A DNA stretch of 64,000 nucleotides from the NCBI GenBank assembly GCA_012845835.1, contig JABAKD010000006.1, forward strand, positions 3,544,506 through 3,608,505, written 5' to 3'. This document shows positions 32,520 to 43,320 of the stretch, in pieces. Made by a program: the position numbers and the translations under genes. The notes under the pieces were generated by a model that made no database searches, was not told the DNA's origin, and worked only from the letters and a program-made list of their open reading frames with translations. Position 1 is the stretch's first letter. Every line of letters starts with the position of its first letter. The DNA comes from Undaria pinnatifida (Eukaryota; Sar; Phaeophyceae; Laminariales; Alariaceae).

Positions 32520-33190
32520 GGCCGAACATGCTTAAAATGGCTTATAGCATGGCTTATAGCATGGCTTAGCAGCATGGCGTATAATGGATTAGCATGGCTC
32601 AAAATGGCTTAGAGTTGCTGACAGGCTTCGAATCGGCACGACTTGATCAAGTCTAGCATGGCTTAGCTTGGTTTAGAACAGCATTGAACGGCTTCGCTTG
32701 GCGTGGCATGTCTTTGAGTGGCTTGCCGTGCATTAGCAACATGGCTTAATAGCACCAAGCCTTATCAGAAATATTTGGCATGGTTTAGCAAGGGCTGATC
32801 GTGGCTTGGCGTGACTTAACCTGACCCAGCATGGCTAGCGGAATGGTCTAGCAGCATGGTGGGTTTGGTAGCAGGGATCGCCAGTATGCCGGATGGAGCA
32901 TGCGGGGAGGGGCGGGGGCGGGGGCGGGGGCGGGGTGGGGCGGGGGCGGGGCGGGGCGGGGGCGGGGGCGGATGAAGCTCAACTGTTTTTTTTTCCCTCT
33001 GATTTATTTGTCTGTTTTATTCGCTTTGGGGGCGCGCGCATGTAGTTCGACTGGCTTTTTTTCGTTTCTTCTCTTCTTTTTTCCGTCGTTTGACTACTGC
33101 TGTGAATCGAAAAGCTCCATGAGGAGGGGGGAACGGGGCAGGGGGCGGGCCGGAGGGGGGCGGGGGGGGGGGCGGGGGGTAGACTAGCTC
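32520..33190 (+). repeat. ATGGCTTAGC array and GGGGC blocks
   Basis: 32530-32875 loose ATGGCTTAGCATGGCTTA units; 32900-32970 and 33125-33180 GGGGC runs. Confidence 0.75.
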
Positions 33191-33639
33191 GAGTTTGAAG
33201 GAGGTGGTATCTCCTCTCTATCAATACAAAATGGAAATGTCAGCCATGTTGCACACACATCCCGTGTGCTCACGTGGCGGTGATGCATGTGGCTGATTGC
33301 TCCTTGTTTTTATTTTCGTCGTTATTCAGTATTCTTGTGGCCGTGGTCCTGTGTACCGTGGGGCGTGAATAGTTGTTTTGGTAGTTGCCGTTAAGCTCGG
33401 CGGCAGTTTTTTTTTGTCCGTTTTTTTTTTCTTTTTTCCTTTTTTTTCTTCTTTTTGGTGTTACTTTTTCCGTCTATTTTTCCTTCTTTGTTTCTCTTTC
33501 TTTGGCTGAGGATGGGTCCTTTTCTCGTTATTTTTTTTCATCAACCAGCAAGCAAATACTCGTATATAGATTCAATCGTTTTGGTTTTTGTAGAGAGAGG
33601 TCGGAGGCGCTTGCGGGCCCCTAGAGGGATGAACCTTAA

Positions 33640-33800
33640 AGGGGTCAAACCTACCGTAAAAGGGGTCTAATTTATACCTTATAAAAGGCCGAGCCTACCT
33701 TAGAAAGGGGTCAAATCCTACCTAAAAAGGGGTCAAATACTACCTTGAAAGGGGTCAAACCAATACCATCAACGGGGTGAGACCTTTCCTAAAAGGGGCT
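33640..33800 (+). repeat. AAGGGGTCAAACCTACC array
   Basis: Seven or so units of 20-30 bp. Confidence 0.8.
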
Positions 33801-33824
33801 TTTACACTAATAAAGCCTAATTGA

Positions 33825-34076
33825 TTGGCCGATTGTCAACTTGGTTGGCCGAATGGGGCCAAACAATCCTACGGACAGCCATCCCACGCTAGCAGTGCAG
33901 CAGATTCTAAGAAGATTCCGAGCTCCTACCACGATGAGGAGTTCAATATCTCACCCGCGAATTATGACTTCACGAAGGCATTGGTTCGCGCAGCAATCCG
34001 ACCAGCACTCTTGTATGTGCGCTCTAGTCCTGAAGATCCTACATACTCGTATGATACAGTTAAATCATCTTGTTGA
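33825..34076 (+). pseudogene. Open frame of unknown origin
   Basis: An open frame of about 80 codons without an ATG start, following a tandem array with unit AAGGGGTCAAAYCYTACC. Encodes, for example, SYHDEEFNISPANYDFTKAL. It is not repeated elsewhere in the window. Function unknown; a transposon remnant is possible. Confidence 0.15.
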
Positions 34077-34259
34077 CCGATCGATATAGTTCCAAGTTCC
34101 ACACTTTTTGAGGAGCTCAAGACCGGGGTCAGAAACGTCAAAAGTTTGCCCCGAAAAGTGCAAAAATCCTACGGTGGGATGACTACGGGAGTGGCGACGC
34201 GCCGAAAACAGTTTGATGCCTTTGGACCAAATTAAACTACATCACATCTCTCGGTCGGA

Positions 34260-34395
34260 CAAATCACGATCTAGATTGTATAGATCATGTAGATTATATA
34301 TAGATCATATAGATCACATATAGATCATATGGATCACATAGATAATATATAATCATGTATAGATCATATATTAATAGATCACATAGAGATCATGG
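34260..34395 (+). repeat. TAGATCATA array
   Basis: Units of TATAGATCACATATAGATCA, AT-rich against a GC-rich background. Confidence 0.8.
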
Positions 34396-34439
34396 CGCTT
34401 TTCAGCACAACATATATTTCCTGAATGACGGGGTGTTAC

Positions 34440-34840
34440 AAGGCTTACTTTGGGTAGGCAGTAACTAGTTGACAAACGTTTTACAAGGGGTCAAACGGAC
34501 GAATTTAATACCCGTTGATTCCCTAAAAAATGGCGTCGTCGGCAGGATCATGCTTTTTTTCGGTCGTGGGTTCGAATCCCACCATCCAGGTACCAATAAT
34601 AATTTTTCACGACTTTCCCCATGTTGAGCTTGAAAAATACTCTTCTCCCCGGTGTACCCAGGAAATGGAACCGCGTGGATATCGACACGTCCGCCCGTAT
34701 ATCCGGCCGACCTGCTATCCCGGCGTTTCGAGGGGAGGGGGGGGGTGGTATAAGGCTTAGTTTGGGTAGGGGTAGTGGGCAATTGGTTATAACCTTTTGC
34801 AAGTGGTCAAGGGGACGAATACCCCTTAACTACTCAACCC
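34440..34840 (+). repeat. Interspersed repeat with a tRNA T-arm-like segment
   Basis: Contains GTGGGTTCGAATCCCAC, a T-arm-like stem-loop with B-box, then TTGAGCTTGAAAAATACTC and GACCTGCTATCCCGGCG. No full tRNA fold is seen. A second copy is split by the 38784-41022 element. Confidence 0.65.
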
Positions 34841-35044
34841 CTTTATTAATAGTCCCAAAATATTTCCATGTACTAATTTCAAGTAATTTGCCCCCCCAAA
34901 ACGGGTTTTCAGTTAGTCTTAAAAGGCTCGCTAAACCCCAAACCGCCCGAAACCATCACGTTTTTGTGCGATTGTTTTTGTGCATATATGCCTATAGGCC
35001 ATGGGATTTTTGTTTTCATCGGCTTCCACGTTAATTTTTCTCAC

Positions 35045-35300
35045 TGATTCTTACTACGATAGCCCCCCCCCCCCGAAACCAGCGATTTTCTATTAACGAA
35101 GTCGTTTAATGGCTGCTCGACACGAGGAAGGGCGCTATTAAAAAATAGTCTCCATATATGTTTTATTGTTCGCAAAAGGACTATCGAACGATGACGTCGG
35201 GGGCAAGGGGCACCGTATTTCAGGAGGTACGGCCGGGAGCTGGTTTCAAAACCGGCAATTTCGTTCAAGAAAAGTTGTGCGGGCTACCGTAATATGACTC
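35045..35300 (-). mobile_element. CTACGRTAGCCCCCC MITE
   Basis: Ends CTACGATAGCCCCCCC and GGGCTACCGTA; contains CGATGACGTCGGGG and GAAACCGGCRATTTCGTT. Copies at 35670-35930 and 43070-43320. Confidence 0.75.
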
Positions 35301-35329
35301 TTACTCAAAATCGTTTTTACCTCGGAAGG

Positions 35330-35645
35330 CAAACAAGAGGTCCTCAATTGGTTAGGAGCCTGACGCGTGTGTATGATAATAGAGGTAGGTAGGTAGGTTT
35401 ACCTCTTTTTAGCTGAAAACCGTTTTCTGAATGACGGTGTGCTCCTTAAGGTATAACCAAAAAAAATCGTTGGAATTCCATTCATTTTTCGCAAAAAATC
35501 GCTTTTGATAAAGTGTACCTACGAGTACAGGCCATGGGATATTGTTCATAGTAAGGTTGCCCATTTCACTTCTCTTCAACACCCATTTCACTTCTCTTCA
35601 ACATCATTTTTTTTTACTGGGGAATAGAGCTCACTCAAGAGGTTG
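35330..35645 (+). mobile_element. Inverted-repeat element fragment
   Basis: TTCTGAATGACGGTGTGCTCC and GGCCATGGGA words in family order; contains a direct duplicate CCCATTTCACTTCTCTTCAAC (35568-35602). Confidence 0.55.
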
Positions 35646-35669
35646 GGAGCCTCGGAACACACACATGGT

Positions 35670-35930
35670 GCAGACTGATTCTTACTACGATAGCCCCCCC
35701 CCCGTAAACCCTTGATTTTGTTTAACGAACATTTCGTGGCTGCTCGACACAAGGAAGGATACCAATGAACACAAAGGATTTGTACATTTTTCTTGGGCGC
35801 AAAGGCCTATCGATCTATGACGTCGGGGTGTCGAGAGACACTGTATTTCAGGAGATACGACCGGGAGCTGGTTTTGAAACCGGCGATTTCGTTACAGAAA
35901 TGTTGGGGAGGCTGCCGTCGACCGACTCGG
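35670..35930 (-). mobile_element. CTACGRTAGCCCCCC MITE, second copy
   Basis: CTACGATAGCCCCCCCC, CGTGGCTGCTCGACACAAGG, AAACCGGCGATTTCGTTACA, ends GGGGAGGCTGCCG. Confidence 0.75.
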
Positions 35931-36239
35931 AACCCTAGGAATTAGTGGGGTATTAGTCCGTTTGACCATTTGCCAAAGGTTAACCCAAGTTGCTTACCCA
36001 AACTAAGCCTTCTTATAACACGTAGCATGTGTGTCCAGTGTAGAGACCCCTGGATCCTCGAAGGCGGAGATCGAAGAAAGTTGAAAAAACAATCCCCTAT
36101 CCCCGACTCGAGGGACGGCCTTATCCAGGACAGTCTTGAGACTTCGGATATAGATCACTCAGCAAACCTCTCTTTGCTTCTTCTTCGTCAGCATGTACGT
36201 GTGTCCAGCATAGAGATCCCTGAATCCGCCGTTTTGAGA

Positions 36240-36515
36240 ATGACGCGTGCTACACGATAGGGGCGTGCACACCACTTTTTTTCTTAATACTACCCCTCAA
36301 TTTGGGAGCTTAAGACCTCTCCCAAAAACTGATTTTTGGGGGGAAAAAAAAAAATGCTACACCGGAAGAAAAATCCCATGGCCTAGGTACACAACGAGAA
36401 TCATGCAAAAATAAACGGGGCGTATTTCGGACGATTTCGGGTTAAGGAGCCCCGTCATTCAGAAATCATTTTCGCCAAAAAAAGGTATACCTCTATCGTA
36501 GCACGTGTCCCCTAC
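36240..36515 (-). mobile_element. Inverted-repeat element, complete
   Basis: Ends GCGTGCTACACGATAGG and CCTCTATCGTAGCACG are inverted copies. Contains the unoccupied TTTGGGAGCTTAAGACCTCT site. Confidence 0.75.
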
Positions 36516-36722
36516 CGTGGGATTACTCTTACAGAGCCCCTCAAAGGGTTAGGACCCTCAGAAACGAAATGGTGTGCACACCTCCACCGCGTGGCATTTC
36601 GTCTGGATCCACTGCGGCTGGGGTTTATTGTTCAGGGTTTTTTTTCACGGCGGTCAGTCAAGATCAGGCCCGCGGGTCGGGTCAGCAGCCTTTCCAAAAA
36701 CTCGCGGGTTTAGATGTCGGAT

Positions 36723-37746
36723 TGTGACAGTACTCCGAGTAGGGGATGCGTGGTTGATCGGTGTCGGGAAGCGTGCCCCTCATGGGTTCCGGTGCCTTTG
36801 CTTGGTCTATCCGCATGGCTCGTTGTCTAGGCTCAAAGCTTGTTATGCTATATTTCCCTTCGTGGAATACTAAAAGACAGACATAACAGGGCCAAGTAGG
36901 GTAGTGTAGGGTGGTGCAGGGTAGTGCAGGGTAGTACAGGATAGTGCAGGGTAGGGCAGGGTAGGGCAGGGTAGTGCAGGGTAGTGAGATGAGGGGCGTC
37001 CTGCTTGTCCCATCATCGTCACCTACATTATCGCCCATCCATGATGGCCTTGATGTGAGTGTGACATCTAATGACATCTAATATCACGTGGTTTCACCTC
37101 AACCATGACATGGTTTTACGTCGAATCTACAACCTATCCTTCTACGGAGTGCACTCCATTACATTAGGCTACCCTTAATAGTCATAGATCAGATCACATG
37201 GCAATCAAAGGATGTCAAAAAAACATCCAAAACTGGAAAGGGGATCGAAGATGCCGCTATTCGAAAAAAACGAAACTGAGGCTCTAGATGCCCCCACACA
37301 TTGTAATAATGAGGCTAAAATGTCATTGCCACATATACAACCCTATTATGGAGCTCTCCTGCCGACGACGCCAATTGTGACAGTACTCCGAGTGGTGGAT
37401 GCGTGGTTGGTCGGTGTTGGGAAGTGCCCCTCATGGGTACCGGTGTCTTTGATTGGTCTCTCCTCATGGCTTGCTGGCTAGGCACAAAGCTTATTATGCT
37501 ATATTTCCCTATACAGAATACTAAAAGACAGACATAACAGGGCTAGATAGGGTAGTGCAGGGTAGTGAGATGAGGGGCGTCCTTCTTGTCCCATCACCGT
37601 CACCTGCATTATCGCCCATCTATGGTGGCCTTGATGTGAGTGTGACATCTAATGACATCTAATATCACGTGGTTTCACCTCAACCATGACATGGTTTTAC
37701 GTCGAATCTAGATAAACTATCCTTCTACGAAGGGCACTCCATTACA
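36723..37746 (+). mobile_element. TRIM-like element 1
   Basis: Terminal direct repeats 36723-37163 and 37376-37746 start TGTGACAGTACTCCGAGT and end CACTCCATTACA, as LTRs do (TG...CA). The interior is 212 bp. Length differs by the number of CAGGGTAGTG units. No protein, primer-binding site, polypurine tract or target duplication was found. Confidence 0.7.
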
Positions 37747-38017
37747 GGGGGGTCCGGTCAGGAGGCCGTTCGAAATCTCACGGGCCGGAGGTTAGGTCGG
37801 ATCTCAGGAGGTTTTCAAACATCACGGGCCGAATCATCCCGGGTGGTGACTATTTTTTGTGACCCGACCCGACCCGCGAGAAGTAATCCGACAAACCGCC
37901 GAGAGAGAGCTTACCTAACAAGTTGGCCGCCCGGATCTTTGGGGCGGTGGGCTGTTCGCGTTTGCGAGCAGAAAGCAATTCTTGGTCGGATAGAGGTACG
38001 GGCGTAGACCCAACCCA

Positions 38018-38215
38018 CCCCCTAGCCCTAACCCTAACCTTAACCCTAACCCTGACCCTAACCCTAACCTAACCCTAACTCTAACCCTAACCCTAACCCT
38101 AACCCTAACCCTAACCCTAACCCCAACCCTAACCCCAGCCCTATCCCTAACCCTAACCCTGACCCTAACCCTAACCCCAACCCTAACCCTAACCCTAACC
38201 CTGACCCCAACCCGG
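38018..38215 (+). repeat. Interstitial telomere-like (CCCTAA)n
   Basis: About 33 units, mostly exact CCCTAA with CCCCAA and CCCTGA variants. GGGTC repeats lie upstream. Confidence 0.9.
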
Positions 38216-38629
38216 ACCACAAACGGGCCAGAAACGGGCGAGAAACACGGCTGCGCCGCTGCTGGAAATCTATTCATTATTCCGATCTGCGGACCACCAC
38301 GTAGCCCTCGGCCAATGAGATGAGAGAGAGCGCAAAAACTACCCTCCAAGATCCGGGCGGCCACATTGTTGAGTCTTACTGCCGTGAGAAGCTATGTTTT
38401 TCTTTTCCCGTGGTGAAAGGGTCAACGGTGGTGGTGGTGGGGGGGGGTTGCTTGATTGTTGCTTGATGCCAGTAGTAGTACCAGTAGTAGTACCAGTGGT
38501 AGTACCAGTAGGAGCCAGGTAATGGCAGGGGTGGTCACGTTTTGGTTCTTGTTTTGGCGGTGGCTAGGGGGTCACTCTCACTGCGAGTGACCCCCGCCCG
38601 CCCTGTTCCTTTTGTCATAAGGTTCAGTT

Positions 38630-38783
38630 GTTTTCGGGTAAGCAAGCTGGGTTAACCTTTTGCGAGTGGTCAAACGGACTAATTTAATGCCCCTCTAATA
38701 CCTTCACAAATAGCGTCGTCGGCAGGACCATGTTTTTTTAATTTTTCGGGGGGGGGGGTCGTCTGGGTTAAAATCCCACCATT
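38630..38783 (+). repeat. T-arm-like repeat, left part (resumes at 41023)
   Basis: Matches 34480-34580 (GCGTCGTCGGCAGGAYCATG, AATCCCACCAT). The right part at 41023-41250 continues the same repeat (CGAACTTGAAAAATACTCTC), showing that 38784-41022 was inserted. Confidence 0.8.
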
Positions 38784-41022
38784 TGTAGTGGTACTCCGAG
38801 TGGGGGATGCGTGGTTGGTCGGTGTTGGGAAGCGTGCTCGTCATGGGATCAGGTGCCCTTGTTTGGTCTCTCCTCATGGCTCGCTGGATAGTCTCAAAAG
38901 CTTCCACTTTATTTCTTCTACATTGTATACTAAACGACAGACATAGCAGGGCTGCAGGGTAGCGCAGGGTAGAGCAGGGTAGAGCAGGTAGTGAGATGTG
39001 GGGTGTCCTGCTTGTCCCATCATCGTCACCTACATTACCGCCCATCTATGGTGGCCTTGACGTGAATGTGTCATCTAATGTCACGTGGTTTCACCTCAAT
39101 CGTGACATACATGATTTCACGTCGAATCTATAAGTTGTCCTTCTACGGAGGGCACTCCATTACATTAGGCCACCCTGAATGGTCGTAGATGCAGATCACC
39201 TGGCAATCAAAGGATGTCAACAAAACATTCAGAATAGGAAAGGGGATCGAAGATGCGGCCATTCGAAACACACGAAAACGAGGCTGTAGATTTCGCCACA
39301 CCTCATAATTATGAGGCTAGAATGCCTCATTGCAAGATATGCAACCCTATGATGGAGCTCACAACCGTGAGAGCTCAAGAAAGGGTATGTACCTACGGTA
39401 TACCAGTAGCAATCGGCCTACGAAACACGAAGGGCGCGGCCACTGGGCGCAAGGATGCGAAGGGAGCCAGAGAGGAAGGTATAGACGCGGAAACCAAGTC
39501 GGAAGAGAAGAAGGAAACACGTCTCACGCTGTGAAGGTCAGACGAGTTTACGGCCTGAAGCGTAGTGCCGAAGGGGCGGGCGGTCGGTCCATTTGCCCGA
39601 TGATAAGAGAGAAATCAAGAAACACTGCCTCAAAGAACGTCAGAGTCCGCTACGTTGGACATGGAAAGCTGACGTGGGGCCGTCGGTTGGACGGTGATAG
39701 AAAAACGACCAAGACGCGAAGAAGTACGCAAGCGTCGGGCCATTGGTCGAAAGAGAAAGAGCCTGAAACGGGAGAAAACAAAAAACAGTGCCTAACATAA
39801 TGTCAGGGACCGCAAGGTTGGACCTGGAAGGCTGACGTGGGACCATTGGTCGAAAGGCAAAACTATAAAGAACCAGAGTACGCTGAGGTGTAACGGAAGC
39901 ACAGGGGCCGTAATGTGGGACCTAGGAGGCTAGCATAAGGCCCTAGGTCGAACTGTAGAGCGGGAAACCGAGGCAACCAAAACAAATCGATGAAACGCAG
40001 AGAAAGACAACAACTAAACAGTGATGTACAGACAACACCAAAATGGTGGTACTGGAGGCGTGTGTGATACGCCGGAAAGCTAAACCGGGGGGCAACAGTG
40101 GAGTACCCTTAGAAGCTATCTGCGTACAGTACCAGGAAAACGGGAAGAGATAAGTGGTGAGGTCACCTAGCCAAAGCAATACGCAAACAAGGACGAAACT
40201 GGAACGTAGACACAGGAAAACGGAAGGTACTATCGGAAGCCGGAAAGAAAGTCGACATATGACACCTTGATAAGCTAACAACGGGAACAATGCCAGCAAA
40301 CGTAGCGAAGCTATTCAACCGTAACAAGGCAAGCCAAAAGTGGGGTCGACAAGAAGATACTCGTTCAGCTCGAAGCAGCGCTGGAAGTGTTTAGCTCCAG
40401 AAAGAATCCAGGGAACAGAGAAGACAGTATGAAGAAAGCCGCGGCTAGGTGCTATACGTCGGGTACACGGGGTCGCTAACGTGGAGCAACCCCAAAAACG
40501 TAACCGAGGAAAATGCACGGAAAAACAGGAAGTAGGCAAATCGTGTCATAGCAACGTACTGCAGCTTGACAAAAAAACGGAGGGTCCATAGCAAGGGACC
40601 TTGAAAGGCTACTTTAAGAAAACAGGTCCTGCCGACGACGCCAATTGTAGTGGTACTCCGAGTGGGGCATGCGTGGTTGGTCGGTGTTGGGAAGCATGCG
40701 CCTCATGGGTTCCGGTGCCCTTGTTTGGTCTCTCCTCATGGCTCGCTGGATAGTCTCAAAAGCTTACACCTTATTTCCTCTACATTGAATACTAAAAGAC
40801 AGACATAGCAGGGCTGCAGGGTAGCGCAGGGAAGAGCAGGGTAGAGCAGGTAGTGAGATGTGGGGCGTCCTGCTTGTCCCATCATCGTCACCTACATTAT
40901 GGCCCATCTATGATGGCGTGGACGTGAATGTGACGTCTAACGTCACGTGGTTTCACCTCAACCATGACATGGTTTCACGTCGAACCTATAAACTGTCCTT
41001 CTACGGAGGGCACTCTATTACA
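38784..41022 (+). mobile_element. TRIM/LARD-like element 2
   Basis: Terminal repeats 38784-39164 and 40646-41022 (TGTAGTGGTACTCCGAGT ... TTACA). The left flank CATT (38780-38783) is repeated at 41023-41026. The 1481-bp interior starts and ends like element 1's interior, so element 1 is a deletion form. It holds a decayed frame with GRGHWAQGCEG (39395-39450), faintly like a CCHC knuckle, and degenerate repeats of CTGGAAGGCTGACGTGGGAC. Confidence 0.75.
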
Positions 41023-41504
41023 CATTCCACAATAATACACTAATAAAACCTTTTCACACTTTCCCCACGTCGAACTTGAAAAATACTCTCCCCGGTATCC
41101 CCAGGAAATGAAACCGCTTGGATATTGACAGGTCCGCCCGTATATCCATCCCGCCGACCTGCTATCCCGCAGCTTCAGGGGGAGAGAGTGTTACAAGGCT
41201 TAGTTTGGGTAAGCTATTATTGGTTAAAGTGGTCAAACGGACTGATACCCCACTAATACCTTAGTAACACTTTGCGATATTAAGCTTATACGTCCTGCTA
41301 TAACGAAGCGGCATGAAAAATCCACAATGGAATGGTCAGCTACGAAGAAGCTGCGCCAAAAAATCGCCTAGTATGTATAAAAGTTTTCCATCCTCGAGGT
41401 GCAGAGTCATTCGCGCGGGTGGTAGAAGCCCAGTTGTGTGAATTCCCCTATAAACCGTAGCCTCGATCCTGGTAGAATACAATACCTGGTATATACACGG
41501 ATAC

Positions 41505-41865
41505 GCGTGCTACGACAGAGGTATACCTTTTTTGGCTACGATAGAGGCATGGAGACGCGTGCTACACGATAGAGGTATACCTTTTTTTGGCTACGATAGA
41601 GGCATGGAGACGCATGCTACGACAGAGGTGTACCTTTTTTTGGCTACGGCAGAGGTGTACCTTTTTTTGGCTACGATAGCGGCATGGAGACGCGTGCTAC
41701 GACAGAGGTATACCTTTTTAGCCTACGATAGAGGCATGGAGACGTGTGCTACGATAGAGGCATACCTTTTTTTGGCTACGATAGAGACATGGAGACGCGT
41801 GCTACGACAGAGGTATACCCTTTTGTTGGCTACGATAGAGGTATACCTTTTTTTGACGATTTTTT
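41505..41865 (+). repeat. Array derived from a transposon end
   Basis: Six or seven units of about 45-55 bp: GCGTGCTACGACAGAGGTAT, ACCTTTTTTTGGCTACGATA, GAGGCATGGAGAC. The unit is the end of the inverted-repeat element, which itself starts in the last unit (41800-42105). Confidence 0.85.
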
Positions 41866-42105
41866 TTTTCTGAATGACGGGGCTCCTTCACACAAAATCG
41901 TCGGAAAATTGGCCATTTTATTTCACACGGTTCTCGTTGCACATGCCTAGGAGGCGATGGGATTTTTCATCCGATATAGCAGTAGAGTAGTAGCAGTTTT
42001 ATTTTCTCCAAAATCAGTTTTTGGGAGAGGTCTTAAGCTCCGAAAGTCAGAAAAGCTCAGAAAAAATGTGGCCGCACCTCTCTCTATCGTAGCACGCGTC
42101 TGAAG
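41800..42105 (+). mobile_element. Inverted-repeat element, complete
   Basis: GACGGGGCTCCTTCACACAA, GGGAGAGGTCTTAAGCTCCG (empty MITE site), ends TCTATCGTAGCACGCG. Confidence 0.75.
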
Positions 42106-42309
42106 AGCCGGGTTTTCTTTGGTTTCAAGAGTTGTTTTTTGTATGTCTTCGAATCATAACTTTATTATTGTTGATTGTCGCAATAAAAAGATATTTATAT
42201 ATATATAATTGTACATACATGTTCGAGAGGTGGGCTCTTTTGTTATTTTATTTTTGGGCCTTCGAATCATGCTTATTTTTGTTGGCGCATTTGAAAAGAA
42301 AAAAACTTC

Positions 42310-42650
42310 TAAGCACGTCGGCTGTGTGAGTTCGATAAATTTACGCTCGATACTCATCTTTGCAAGCTGCGTGATGCACCGGCCGCTCGTTCTTGTCCTA
42401 CGGAATGTTATATTTGCGGTTCTGTGGTGTCCTCAGTATATATTTCTGCTCGTGTGTTGAGAGGATTTTTTCTCCCCCCGATCGACCCTCATCGCGCTAC
42501 ACACGCTACACATTGATTGGTGAACGCAAAACCGTTTTGTAAAGTACAAGTCAAATACCTCGGCTGTGCGACAAGTTTGGAGTCGATAAAACAAACTCAT
42601 ATTTGCAAGCTGCGCGATACACCGGCCGCTCTCGCTCTTGCGGATGTATT
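42310..42650 (+). repeat. Two copies of the GCAAGCTGCG core
   Basis: 42318-42405 and 42560-42645 share CATCTTTGCAAGCTGCGTGA / CATATTTGCAAGCTGCGCGA and CACCGGCCGCTC. No gene supported from 42650 to 43060. Confidence 0.65.
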
Positions 42651-43069
42651 ATTATTATTACTCTTGGAAAATATGCGACTCCTACCTATGAACGATGTTG
42701 CCACGGTGAAAATAAAATAAAAAACCGGTTTTTACTGGCGGTCTATTTCTAAAGTCGAACCACCGGACACATCCATTTCGATTTTCCAACGATAACATAG
42801 GGAACTGCTACGTCTAATATTAATAGCGCACGCTGGGGAATAAAAGCAAAACGTTCAGACCAAAGATCACACACAACTACGTAGTACAAAAAGACAAAAT
42901 ACGACTGTACCGCAGTAGTACCTCATCATTAGCGCAACGAAGCACCCACAAAGTACCCAAGCAAGCGGTACCCGAATTTTACCCGATTAACATCTTCATC
43001 CAACCAGATGAATCCAAACTAACTACTGTGGAACAGAAGTTGGGACCAACTACACCAACTTCGGAGCCG

Positions 43070-43320
43070 TTCTACGGTAGCTCCCCCAACTTTTCCTCTT
43101 CAACGAAATCGCCGGTTTCACAACCAGCTCCCGGTCAATCTCCCGAAATACGATGTCCCTCGACACCCCGACATTATCGATCGATCGATACGCTTTTTGC
43201 ACTCAAGAAAATATATGGATATACTTTGTGGTCGATTGTATCCTTCCGCGTGTCGAGCAACCACAAAACGTTCGTTAGAGAAAATCGCTGGTTTTTTTGG
43301 GGGGGGGGCTATCGCAGAAT
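43070..43320 (+). mobile_element. CTACGRTAGCCCCCC MITE, third complete copy
   Basis: CTACGGTAGCTCCCCCA ... GGGGGGGGGCTATCG with internal ACGAAATCGCCGGTTTC. The frame at 43028 is this element. 43325-43985 shows no gene. Confidence 0.75.

Noticed and set aside
34535-34590. Possible tRNA gene
   Set aside because: A T-arm with GGTTCGAATCCC is present, but no D-arm, anticodon arm or acceptor stem can be built, and the segment is part of a dispersed repeat.
37915-38364. 149-codon Val/Arg-rich frame
   Set aside because: Translation of the CCCTAA block.
39943-40539. Minus-strand frames of 118 and 74 codons inside element 2
   Set aside because: Hydrophobic, no motif, and antisense to a degenerate tandem repeat of the element interior.
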